Part shown: one piece after another, positions 1 to 6,385 of the stretch
How the letters are laid out: each line of letters opens with the position of its first letter
Position numbering within the stretch: the first letter of the stretch is position 1
From: CAJBVG01 sp044337515
GTDB lineage: Bacteria; Bacteroidota; Bacteroidia; Sphingobacteriales; Sphingobacteriaceae
DNA: 9,480 nt
NCBI GenBank assembly: GCA_044337515.1
Contig: JBIINK010000064.1
Span: 1-9,480 of the forward strand
Reading direction: 5' to 3'
Translations under genes and position numbers: made by a program
The notes under the pieces: generated by a model
Database searches by the model: none
Seen by the model: only the letters and a program-made list of their open reading frames with translations
Told to the model about the DNA's origin: nothing

Positions 1-2445
1 ATTGAATTAGGAAAATTCTTCCCAGAGCAATCGGGGATTAAAATTCCAATGTATGCCTCGTATTCACAAGCGATTAGTACGCCTCAGTATGCACCAAATA
101 ATCCAGACATCTTACTCTCGAATGTATTGTCGGAGTTAACCATTGCTGAAAAAGATTCGATAAAAAAAATAACAGAAGATTATACAAGAACGAAGAGTAT
201 CAGCTTTACGAATGTTAAGAAAGATAGAATTAACACAAAAGATAAACCTCATTTATATGATATCGAGAATTTCAGTTTAACCTATATTTATTCTGATCAA
301 CTCAAGCGCAACTATAATACAGAGTATAACATAATGAAAAATTATAGAGCGGCAATTGCTTATAATTTCAATACAACACCAAAAGAAGTTAGGCCATTTG
401 ATAAAACATTCAATAATAAAAATCTAAAACTGATTAAGGATTTCAATTTTAATTACATTCCAAGTGCAGTAGATTTTAGAATGGATGTGGATCGTATTTA
501 TGGAGAAACAAAAGTAAGAAACATCAATACAGGTTCATTGCCAATTCCAGAAACGTACAATAAGAACTTCCGTATTACTCGTACTTATGGTTTTAGATAT
601 GATTTGTCTAAAGCTATAAAATTAGATTTTAGTGCAAACAATTTATCGGTGGTGGATGAGCCGTATGGTAAGATTGATACTCGACAAGAGAAAGATTCTT
701 TATTGTCGAATATCAGAACGTTAGGTAGAACAACAGACTATTCGCAAAACACAAACATTACGTACCAAGTACCGATTAATAAATTGCCATATTTAGATTG
801 GACACAAATGACGGCAACGTATACCGCCCGTTACGATTGGCGTTCAGCCCCATTATCAACTCCTAAGTTTGAAAACACGATTTCTAACTCACAGTCTATA
901 CAACTGAATCCAAGCTTAAACATGACTCAGTTATATGGAAAAAATAAATATTTGAAAAAATTAATTACACCACAACGTTCACGTGGAATTAGTAAAAATA
1001 ATGTGCTAGATAAGTTGAAGAAAAACAAAAATCTAGAACAAGAACGTATGGATAGTATAGCTCGTTTAGATAATAAAACGGACTTAAAGAAAATATTAGC
1101 GCAAACACTAATTATGTTGCGTTCGGTGAACTTTAGTTATAGAGAAACGAACGGACAATTGTTGCCAGGTTATATTCCAGGAACTGATTTATTGGGTATG
1201 GATTTTGGTAAAGCAAATGCTCCAGGATTCGGATTTGTATTCGGTAGTCAAAAAGATATTCGTTTTAAAGCAGTAGATAATAATTGGATTACAACTTACG
1301 ATTCTGTGTCGAATCGTTATGCTCGCACTAATCGGAAAGAATTTAATTTACGCGCTAATTTAGAGCCATTGCCTGATATGCGTTTGGATGTAAACATGCA
1401 ACGTACCATATCATTAAGCTACCAAGAGTTCTTTAGGTATGATAATGATGTGAACAGTACCACATATGGGAAATTCAGATCATTTGCAGAAACAGAATCA
1501 GGTACATTTAGCATGACCATCGTAACAGCAAGTTCAGCCTTTGAAAGTTTGTCAGCAAATGGAGATTCTAAATTCTTCGATACGTTTGAAGGGAACCGCT
1601 TCCGAATTTCACAACGACTTGCAGCAGAGAAAGGGATTACAACAACCGACTCTACTGGTTTTTATGATGGTTACGGACGTTACTCGCAACAAGTATTAAT
1701 ACCTGCATTTATTGCAGCTTATACAGGCAAAACAACTAACGGAGTAAGTTTAAATCCTTTCCCTAAAATTCCATTACCAAACTGGAGATTGAGTTATACT
1801 GGTTTTATGAAGTTCGATTGGATTAGCGAGTACTTTACCAATTTTGTTGTGAATCATGCCTATACATCAACATATAACGTAAACAGTTTTAATAGGCCTA
1901 CTACGAAAGCCGTAACCTATGCTGCGAATGGAAACTTTGTTCCTACTTATGAAATTCAACAATTAACCATATCAGAAACATTTGCGCCATTAATTGGATT
2001 CGACATGACGATGAAGAACAAGTTGAACATCGTATTGGAATACAAGCAGAGTAGAAATTTAGGACTAAGCTTCGCGAATACTAGAGTAGAACAATTAAAT
2101 ACGTTTGAATACAACGTTGGCTTAGGCTACACGACCAATAATTTGCAATTGCCATTCAGTATTGGCAATGGGCAATCGGTATTAAAGAACGACCTAAATA
2201 TGCGTTTAGATTTTAATATACGATTAAATAGAGGGGCTATACACCGAATGGATCAAGGTTTCTCGGATGTTATTAATGGCTCGAGAGTTATTAGTATTAA
2301 GCCATCTGCAGAGTATGTATTGAACCAACGCTTCCAAGTAAGGTTGTTTTATGATCGATTAGTAACCAAGCCATTTATATCAACCACTTTCCCAACCGCC
2401 ATTACAAGTTTAGGTTTTAGTCTAAGAATTAATATTGGTGCGTAA
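1..2445 (+). CDS. sprA: SprA-type gliding motility / type IX secretion outer-membrane translocon, C-terminal part (5' end outside window)
   Basis: The frame is open from base 1, and the first codons (IELGKFFPEQSGIKIP) are typical SprA sequence, so the ATG at 49 is internal and the gene begins upstream of the window. About 814 residues are visible, compared with roughly 2,400 for the whole family. The visible part is rich in alternating polar/aromatic segments such as NITYQVPINKLPYLDWTQ and LNMRLDFNIRLNRG, as expected for strands of a very large outer-membrane beta barrel. The C-terminus (QVRLFYDRLVTKPF, then TSLGFSLRIN) matches the SprA end, where a last strand follows an FYDR-like motif. In the family, SprA/Sov forms the barrel through which type IX cargo crosses the outer membrane. 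No stop or frameshift interrupts it. The next gene is gcvH, 44 bases downstream. The family call is firm; the substrate range cannot be inferred. Confidence 0.93.
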   Translation: MELGKFFPEQSGIKIPMYASYSQAISTPQYAPNNPDILLSNVLSELTIAEKDSIKKITEDYTRTKSISFTNVKKDRINTKDKPHLYDIENFSLTYIYSDQLKRNYNTEYNIMKNYRAAIAYNFNTTPKEVRPFDKTFNNKNLKLIKDFNFNYIPSAVDFRMDVDRIYGETKVRNINTGSLPIPETYNKNFRITRTYGFRYDLSKAIKLDFSANNLSVVDEPYGKIDTRQEKDSLLSNIRTLGRTTDYSQNTNITYQVPINKLPYLDWTQMTATYTARYDWRSAPLSTPKFENTISNSQSIQLNPSLNMTQLYGKNKYLKKLITPQRSRGISKNNVLDKLKKNKNLEQERMDSIARLDNKTDLKKILAQTLIMLRSVNFSYRETNGQLLPGYIPGTDLLGMDFGKANAPGFGFVFGSQKDIRFKAVDNNWITTYDSVSNRYARTNRKEFNLRANLEPLPDMRLDVNMQRTISLSYQEFFRYDNDVNSTTYGKFRSFAETESGTFSMTIVTASSAFESLSANGDSKFFDTFEGNRFRISQRLAAEKGITTTDSTGFYDGYGRYSQQVLIPAFIAAYTGKTTNGVSLNPFPKIPLPNWRLSYTGFMKFDWISEYFTNFVVNHAYTSTYNVNSFNRPTTKAVTYAANGNFVPTYEIQQLTISETFAPLIGFDMTMKNKLNIVLEYKQSRNLGLSFANTRVEQLNTFEYNVGLGYTTNNLQLPFSIGNGQSVLKNDLNMRLDFNIRLNRGAIHRMDQGFSDVINGSRVISIKPSAEYVLNQRFQVRLFYDRLVTKPFISTTFPTAITSLGFSLRINIGA

Positions 2446-2462
2446 TTATTCCAAGAAAAATT

Positions 2463-2470
2463 TAACTTTG
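2463..2470 (+). promoter_or_regulatory. Bacteroidota -7 promoter element for gcvH
   Basis: TAACTTTG matches the Bacteroidota primary-sigma -7 consensus TAnnTTTG exactly. It lies 19 bases before the gcvH ATG, which would give a leader of roughly 12-14 bases. The nearest upstream TTG (2435-2437) is 25 bases away, longer than the usual 17-23, so the -33 part is weak. This suggests gcvH-vanZ has its own promoter rather than depending on sprA read-through. Confidence 0.5.
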
Positions 2471-2489
2471 GGGAATCAAATTAAATACG

Positions 2490-2870
2490 ATGAATTTTCC
2501 AGCAGAATTAAAGTACACTAAAGACCACGAATGGGTTCGTTTAGAAGGTAACGTTGCCTTTATTGGCATTACTGAATTTGCACAACGCGAATTAGGTGAT
2601 ATCGTTTATGTAGATATCAATACCATTGGTAAAGATGTAGCACATGAAGAAGTTTTTGGTACAGTAGAAGCTGTAAAAACAGTTTCTGATTTATACATGC
2701 CAATTGCAGGTGAAGTGTTAGAAATGAATACTGATTTAGATGCAAATCCAGAATTAGTAAACTCTGACCCTTACGGTAAAGGTTGGATGGTTAAAGTGGC
2801 TGTTAGTAATGCAGCTGATTTCGATAGTTTATTATCAGCAGATGATTATCAAGCATTAATTGGTGCTTAA
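2490..2870 (+). CDS. gcvH: Glycine cleavage system H protein (lipoyl carrier)
   Basis: This is a 126-residue protein, the normal H-protein length. It starts MNFPAELKYTKDHEWV, the classic N-terminus with the YTKDHEW signature. The lipoylation site is in GTVEAVKTVSDLYMPIAGEV, with Lys63 as the predicted lipoyl-lysine. The downstream NSDPYGKGWMVKV block is also characteristic. H protein shuttles the aminomethyl group from glycine between the P, T and L proteins in the cytoplasm. The P, T and L genes are not in the window. The ATG at 2490 lies 44 bases after sprA and behind a good TAnnTTTG element. The last 11 bases overlap the start of the VanZ-like gene, so the two are probably co-transcribed. 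All conserved residues are intact. Confidence 0.97.
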   Translation: MNFPAELKYTKDHEWVRLEGNVAFIGITEFAQRELGDIVYVDINTIGKDVAHEEVFGTVEAVKTVSDLYMPIAGEVLEMNTDLDANPELVNSDPYGKGWMVKVAVSNAADFDSLLSADDYQALIGA

Positions 2871-3258
2871 TAAATTCTGGAAATATAATATCACTTGGAT
2901 TGTTTGGTTGTGCTTAATCACCTACCTCAGCAATTCAAAAAGTAGTGGAATACCACAAATCAACTTCCTAAATTTCAAGGGAGCTGATAAATTAGTTCAT
3001 GCTGTTTTCTATTTTAACCTTATGATTTTAATGTCGTGGGGATTTAGAAAACAGCATTACTTTTTTAGACTGCAATCAAGCTATTTACGAATTCCATTTT
3101 TCTTTTGCATTGCTTGGGGAGGGTTGATGGAGCTGCTTCAGCTAACCGTATTCACTTATCGCTCTGCCGAATGGCTTGATTTTGTTGCCAATACGAGTGG
3201 TGCCTTGTTAGCTCTAATCATTTTAAATGCATTGTGGAATTCGAAGAAGAATTCTTAA
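2860..3258 (+). CDS. VanZ-like family small integral membrane protein
   Basis: About 132 residues with several hydrophobic segments (about 11-23, 45-62, 78-95 and 108-126). Family signatures are the ADKLVHAVFYF block (Asp43, Lys44, His47, Tyr51) and MELLQ followed by RSAEWLDFVANTSGALLAL (Glu91, Gln94, Arg101, Asp107, Asn111, Gly114). These match the D-K-x-x-H and E-x-x-Q...R...D...N..G pattern of VanZ-like proteins. VanZ itself gives low-level teicoplanin resistance in Gram-positives, but the function of the short Bacteroidota homologues is not known, so resistance should not be inferred. An in-frame TAA at 2857-2859 means translation must start at TTG 2860 or GTG 2863, because the first membrane segment follows at once. 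The overlap with gcvH (11 or 8 bases) suggests translational coupling. A sprA-gcvH-vanZ order recurs in Bacteroidota as far as I know. Confidence 0.85.
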   Translation: MVLNKFWKYNITWIVWLCLITYLSNSKSSGIPQINFLNFKGADKLVHAVFYFNLMILMSWGFRKQHYFFRLQSSYLRIPFFFCIAWGGLMELLQLTVFTYRSAEWLDFVANTSGALLALIILNALWNSKKNS

Positions 3259-3262
3259 CTTG
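3232..3262 (+). promoter_or_regulatory. Possible Bacteroidota promoter for the small lipoprotein
   Basis: TTG at 3232-3234 is followed after 21 bases by TAACTTG (3256-3262), a one-base-short version of TAnnTTTG. It overlaps the last codons of the VanZ-like gene and lies 22 bases before the lipoprotein ATG. The match is imperfect and such short motifs occur by chance in AT-rich DNA. Confidence 0.3.
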
Positions 3263-3284
3263 AGTTTTTATTACTCTTTCAACC

Positions 3285-3425
3285 ATGAAAACTAAATTCA
3301 TTTTATTTCTATTATTAGGTGTGATTATCATAAGCACTTCATTATCAGCTTGTAAATCACGTTGCGATTGTCCTACTTTTTCTAAAGGAAACACAAAGGT
3401 CATTCATTCTCAAATCCCAGCGTAA
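3285..3425 (+). CDS. Small predicted lipoprotein, 46 residues, unrecognised family
   Basis: A 46-codon frame from ATG 3285 to TAA 3423-3425. It encodes a textbook lipoprotein signal peptide: MKTK, a hydrophobic core (FILFLLLGVIIIS), then the lipobox LSAC with Cys23 as the predicted lipidated residue. The mature part is only 24 residues and begins CKSRCDCPTF, with extra cysteines at 27 and 29 (a C-D-C-P motif), and ends in a short polar tail. It sits 26 bases after the VanZ-like gene and behind a weak promoter-like TAACTTG. The intact signal peptide, lipobox and correct order of regions argue that it is a real gene despite its length; the opposite-strand frame here is a shadow. I do not recognise a family. 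A tiny cysteine-rich lipoprotein could bind metal or simply be a minor envelope component; the sequence does not decide. Confidence 0.7.
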   Translation: MKTKFILFLLLGVIIISTSLSACKSRCDCPTFSKGNTKVIHSQIPA

Positions 3426-3460
3426 TCCTTATTTTATTAACCTTAGAACGTCAATCGTTA

Positions 3461-3492
3461 TTTGGATTTAATATAAATAAGCCCTAACTTGC
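3461..3492 (+). promoter_or_regulatory. Predicted Bacteroidota promoter for feoAB
   Basis: TTTG at 3461-3464 is separated by 20 bases from TAACTTGC at 3485-3492. This resembles the Bacteroidota layout TTG-N19/20-TAnnTTTG, with one mismatch in the -7 element. The implied transcript start near 3498-3500 leaves about 20 bases of leader before the feoA ATG. No recognisable Fur or DtxR-type palindrome was seen in 3426-3520, so iron control is not visible. Confidence 0.45.
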
Positions 3493-3520
3493 GTTGTTTT
3501 AATACATAAACTCAATAAAA

Positions 3521-3745
3521 ATGAAACTGAGGAAGTTGTCCGACTTACAGCCGGGTGTGAAGGCCATTATCGATTCATTTACTGATGAGGAATTATCTAT
3601 TCGTTTGTTAGAGATGGGATGTTTGCCAGGAGAGGAAGTTGAGATTGCGCATATTGCTCCATTAGGAGATCCAATTGCGATACATTTATACGGACACAAA
3701 CTGAGTTTACGTAAAAAAGAAGCAGAAAGTATTTTGGTGAAATAA
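3521..3745 (+). CDS. feoA: Ferrous iron transport accessory protein FeoA
   Basis: A 74-residue protein, the usual FeoA size, with an SH3-like beta-barrel pattern. MKLRKLSDLQPGVKAII is followed by RLLEMGCLPGEEVEIAHIAPLGDPIAI and ends HKLSLRKKEAESILVK. The LxEMGxxPGxxVxI and PLGDPI blocks are the family hallmarks. FeoA is a small cytoplasmic protein thought to act on the FeoB GTPase/transport activity. It is followed after 4 bases by feoB, so the two form an operon. Many Bacteroidota have FeoA fused to FeoB, but here they are separate genes, with an in-frame stop for feoB (TGA 3738-3740) ruling out a simple fusion. The minus-strand frame covering 3499-3750 is a shadow. Confidence 0.95.
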   Translation: MKLRKLSDLQPGVKAIIDSFTDEELSIRLLEMGCLPGEEVEIAHIAPLGDPIAIHLYGHKLSLRKKEAESILVK

Positions 3746-3749
3746 TACA

Positions 3750-5867
3750 TTGAAGGAGCAAATCAACATTGCCTTAATTGGCAATCCAAATACAGGAAAA
3801 TCTTCCTTGTTCAATGCCCTAACTGGTATGAACCAAAAAGTAGGAAATTTTCCAGGAGTAACCGTCGATAAATTAATTGGGAATTATCCGATCGACGAGA
3901 ATCGTACGGCTAGAGTTATTGATTTACCGGGCACTTATAGTTTATATCCTCGTTCTGAAGATGAACAAATTGCATTACAAGTTTTAGGTTCTCCAGGTAA
4001 TCCAGATTATCCTGCTGTAGTAGTAGTAGTTGTTGATGCAACCAATCTTAAAAGAAATCTATTACTCTTTTCTCAAGTCCTCGATTTAGGTGTACCCTGC
4101 GTGTTGGCCATTAATATGATGGACCAAGCTCGCGAGCAACATCTAGAAATAAACATAGAGGGATTAGCAAAGAAAATTGGCATTCCGGTATTAGGTATAA
4201 GTGCTCGAAATTTAGAAGGTATTACTGCATTAAAAGAAGCAATACGTTACCAAATAGAAGTGCAATTAGTAGCAGAGTCGGGTACCGATATTAAACAATA
4301 TGCGCCCGAATTAATCAATGATATTAAATTGCATTTCGAAATCGATAACGATTACATCGCATTCGAATTAGCACATCACTATCATGAATTAGCGCATCTA
4401 AGTGATGATAAAAAAGAGTTGCTCCGCACCTTAGGAGAGAAGCATAACTTCAATCATAATAAAGCGCAAGCTCAAGAAACCATTGCAAGATTTAATCACA
4501 TCAACGAATTATTATTCGATAATGTTCGCCGACCGAAAGATCCGGAAAGAGAAAATATCAGCAATAGAATTGATAAATGGTTAACCCATCGTGTCGGTGG
4601 TTTAATGTTATTTTTCCTCATTTTATTTGTTATTTTTCAATCCATCTTCACCTGGTCTACCTACCCAATGGATTTGATTGAGCAAGCATTTTTACATTTA
4701 GAAAATGCATTGTTAGGAATTATTCCTCCAGGTATTTTCCAAGATTTAATTGTTGGTGGAATTTTACCAGGCATGAGTGGAGTGCTAGTGTTTATTCCAC
4801 AAATCGCAATTCTATTTTTATTCATTGCTGTTTTAGAAGACACCGGTTACATGGCTCGTGTTACTTTTATGATGGATAGAATCATGAAGAAATTCGGATT
4901 GAATGGTAAGTCTGTCGTTCCCTTAATGAGTGGAATTGCTTGTGCTGTTCCTGCTATAATGTCAGCACGTACTATTGAAAATTGGAAAGACAGATTAATC
5001 ACCATTATGGTTACTCCTTTAATGAGTTGCTCTGCCCGTTTACCTGTTTATACATTATTAATTTCCATCATTGTTCCTAGTGAAAACGTTTTTGGAATTT
5101 TAAATATTCAAGGATTGGTTTTAATGGGGATGTACTTATTAGGGTTTATAGCTGCAATAATTTCCGCGTTTGTGATGAAACTAATTATCAAAACTAAGGA
5201 GCGCAGTTATTTCATCATGGAATTGCCTACATACCGTATGCCGCGTTGGAATAATGTAGGAATTACAATTTTCAATAAAGTAAAAACGTTTATTACAGAA
5301 GCCGGGAAAATTATTCTTGCAGTATCTATTATTTTATGGTTCTTATCGAGCTACGGACCAGCAGATACGATGAAAAATATTACAAATAAATACGAAGTAC
5401 TAACATTCCAAGAACCCACTAAAAAAGCAGAGCTTACACGAATGATGAGTTCTGAGAAATTAGAAGCATCGTATGCAGGGCATTTAGGTAAATTTATTGA
5501 ACCAGTTATTCGTCCATTAGGTTACGATTGGAAAATTGGAATTGCATTAATTACTTCTTTCGCAGCACGCGAAGTTTTTGTAGGAACCATTGCTACCATA
5601 TACAGTGTAGAAAATGAAGGCGGACAATTAGAAACCGTTCGTGATAAACTCAAAACTGCTAAGAACCCCGACACTGGGCAACCAACGTTTACTCTTGCTG
5701 TAAGTGTTTCCTTAATGATCTTCTATGCCTTCGCTATGCAATGCATGAGCACACTCGCCGTTGTTTACCGTGAAACTAAATCATGGAAATGGCCAGCTAT
5801 TCAGTTTGCGTATATGACAGGCTTAGCGTATGTGAGTGCATTTGTAGTATATCAATTGCTTAAATAG
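3750..5867 (+). CDS. feoB: Ferrous iron transporter FeoB (GTPase-coupled permease)
   Basis: A 705-residue protein with the full FeoB architecture. The N-terminal G domain has G1 GNPNTGKS (11-18), G2 Thr38 in NFPGVT, G3 DLPG (58-61), G4 NMMD (122-125) and G5 ISA (150-152). A helical GDI-like region follows, to about residue 270. The membrane part has two Gate regions: GIACAVPAIM (395-404, with Cys398) followed by LMSCSARLPVY, and AMQCMSTLAVVYRET (from Ala662, with Cys665). It imports Fe(II) across the inner membrane. The start is unusual: an in-frame TGA at 3738-3740 and the P-loop starting about 30 bases later leave TTG 3750 as the only standard initiator, giving MKEQINIALIGNPN, which matches family N-termini. 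It lies 4 bases after feoA. The C-terminus is immediately followed by the heptad repeat array. No feoC is visible. Confidence 0.96.
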   Translation: MKEQINIALIGNPNTGKSSLFNALTGMNQKVGNFPGVTVDKLIGNYPIDENRTARVIDLPGTYSLYPRSEDEQIALQVLGSPGNPDYPAVVVVVVDATNLKRNLLLFSQVLDLGVPCVLAINMMDQAREQHLEINIEGLAKKIGIPVLGISARNLEGITALKEAIRYQIEVQLVAESGTDIKQYAPELINDIKLHFEIDNDYIAFELAHHYHELAHLSDDKKELLRTLGEKHNFNHNKAQAQETIARFNHINELLFDNVRRPKDPERENISNRIDKWLTHRVGGLMLFFLILFVIFQSIFTWSTYPMDLIEQAFLHLENALLGIIPPGIFQDLIVGGILPGMSGVLVFIPQIAILFLFIAVLEDTGYMARVTFMMDRIMKKFGLNGKSVVPLMSGIACAVPAIMSARTIENWKDRLITIMVTPLMSCSARLPVYTLLISIIVPSENVFGILNIQGLVLMGMYLLGFIAAIISAFVMKLIIKTKERSYFIMELPTYRMPRWNNVGITIFNKVKTFITEAGKIILAVSIILWFLSSYGPADTMKNITNKYEVLTFQEPTKKAELTRMMSSEKLEASYAGHLGKFIEPVIRPLGYDWKIGIALITSFAAREVFVGTIATIYSVENEGGQLETVRDKLKTAKNPDTGQPTFTLAVSVSLMIFYAFAMQCMSTLAVVYRETKSWKWPAIQFAYMTGLAYVSAFVVYQLLK

Positions 5868-5929
5868 TATCGGGTAGTGAGTAGTGGGTATCGAGTATCT
5901 GGTAGTGAGTAGTGGGTAAGAGTAGTGAG
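5868..5929 (+). repeat. Left heptad array (period 7)
   Basis: Nine consecutive units begin directly after the feoB TAG: TATCGGG (5868), TAGTGAG (5875), TAGTGGG (5882), TATCGAG (5889), TATCTGG (5896), TAGTGAG (5903), TAGTGGG (5910), a 6-base TAAGAG (5917) and TAGTGAG (5923). A poly-A run (5931-5937) follows. TAG triplets at 5875, 5882 and 5910 fall in all three forward frames. Confidence 0.9.
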
Positions 5930-5938
5930 TAAAAAAAG

Positions 5939-5968
5939 TTGCATATATGCAGTTGACATATACATTGG
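5939..5968 (+). promoter_or_regulatory. Predicted promoter of the four-helix-bundle gene, with a 12-base palindrome in the spacer
   Basis: TTG (5939-5941) and TACATTGG (5961-5968) are spaced by exactly 19 bases, the preferred Bacteroidota -33/-7 distance, although the -7 element is imperfect. The expected start near 5973-5976 would exclude the ATG at 5972 and favour the ATG at 5987. The perfect palindrome TGCATATATGCA (5940-5951) overlaps the -33 end and spacer and could be an operator; this is inference. Confidence 0.4.
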
Positions 5969-5986
5969 CATATGTTAAAATTGCTC

Positions 5987-6340
5987 ATGAATCAATTTCG
6001 CAAATTAGAAGTTTGGAAGAGGTCAAGGATTTTTTGCAAACAAATTTATATTATTACTGAGCATTTTCCGAATACTCAAAGATTTGGTTTAATAAGTCAA
6101 ATGCAAAGAGCAGCAGTTTCAATTCCATCAAATATTGCTGAGGGTACTGGTAGAAAATCAAAGAGTGAATTTTTATATTTTTAAAATATTTCGAATGGAT
6201 CTGCATTTGAGTTAGAAACACAAATTAATATTTCAAAAGATTTAGAATATATTAGTGATGAAAAAGAGAAAGAACTTATTGAGGATTTAAATATAATTCA
6301 AAAAATGTTATATAAATTAATTCAGTCATTAAATAATTAA
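5987..6340 (+). pseudogene. Four-helix-bundle / 23S rRNA intervening-sequence protein family gene, interrupted by an in-frame TAA
   Basis: From ATG 5987 the reading is MNQFRKLEVWKRS, the family N-terminus (F-R-x-L-x-V-W). It continues through the strongly conserved QMQRAAVSIPSNIAEG and GRKSKSEFLYF, and then TAA at 6182-6184 (codon 66). Reading on in the same frame gives NISNGSAFELETQINISK, then LEYI and a helical tail to TAA 6338-6340. This is the expected second half, for a total of 117 codons, normal for the family. The family has leucine at the stop (EFxxFLxIA), so TTA to TAA at base 6183 explains the break; no other lesion is seen. Family members fold as four-helix bundles related to the Avd proteins of diversity-generating retroelements and probably bind nucleic acid; their function is unknown. 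ATG 5972 would add five residues but sits at the predicted transcript start. A sequencing error is the alternative to a true nonsense mutation. Confidence 0.88.
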
Positions 6341-6385
6341 CTCATTACCCACTACTCACTACCCACTACTCGATACTCACCACCC
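6341..6385 (-). repeat. Right heptad array, inverted relative to the left one
   Basis: It begins directly after the four-helix-bundle stop and ends directly before ATG 6386. Units on the plus strand are CTCATTA, CCCACTA, CTCACTA, CCCACTA, CTCGATA, CTCACCA and a partial CCC. On the minus strand these read TAATGAG, TAGTGGG, TAGTGAG, TAGTGGG, TATCGAG, TGGTGAG, the same unit family as the left array. TAG triplets on the minus strand again fall in all three frames. Confidence 0.9.

Larger units (their letters stand above)
5868..6385. mobile_element. Heptad-inverted-repeat element carrying a four-helix-bundle (IVS-protein family) gene
   Basis: A 518-base unit filling the whole gap between the feoB stop codon (5865-5867) and the downstream ATG (6386). 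Both ends are arrays of degenerate 7-base units (TAGTGAG, TAGTGGG, TATCGAG) pointing inward, so the ends are inverted repeats. The longest exact inverted match is 19 bases (5901-5919 against 6345-6363). Inside is one gene of the 23S rRNA intervening-sequence protein family. In Leptospira and enteric 23S genes, related sequences are bounded by inverted repeats that fold into an RNase III-processed stem; this layout is similar but lies between protein genes. No target duplication and no transposase are visible, so mobility is an inference from structure and family. Confidence 0.55.

Noticed and set aside
49..51. ATG as the start of the first gene
   Set aside because: The frame is open to base 1 and the codons before it are SprA-like, so this is an internal methionine of a gene entering from the left.
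3218..3403. Minus-strand open frame
   Set aside because: It opposes the lipoprotein gene, which has a convincing signal peptide and lipobox, and it has no family features of its own.
5868..5929. CRISPR array
   Set aside because: Units are 7 bases, contiguous and without spacers, so neither these nor the 8-base arrays have CRISPR form.
5972..5974. ATG 5972 as start of the four-helix-bundle gene
   Set aside because: It adds MLKLL before the family N-terminus and lies at or before the predicted transcription start; ATG 5987 gives the usual N-terminus.
5953..5981. E. coli-type sigma-70 promoter TTGACA-N17-TAAAAT upstream of the four-helix-bundle gene
   Set aside because: Spacing and match are good, but Bacteroidota sigma factors do not use this consensus, and the implied start would fall on the ATG at 5987. 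The TTG-N19-TACATTGG candidate fits better.
6182..6184. Programmed read-through or an alternative genetic code at the TAA
   Set aside because: Other genes here use TAA as a normal stop and nothing nearby suggests recoding; a point mutation or base-call error is simpler.
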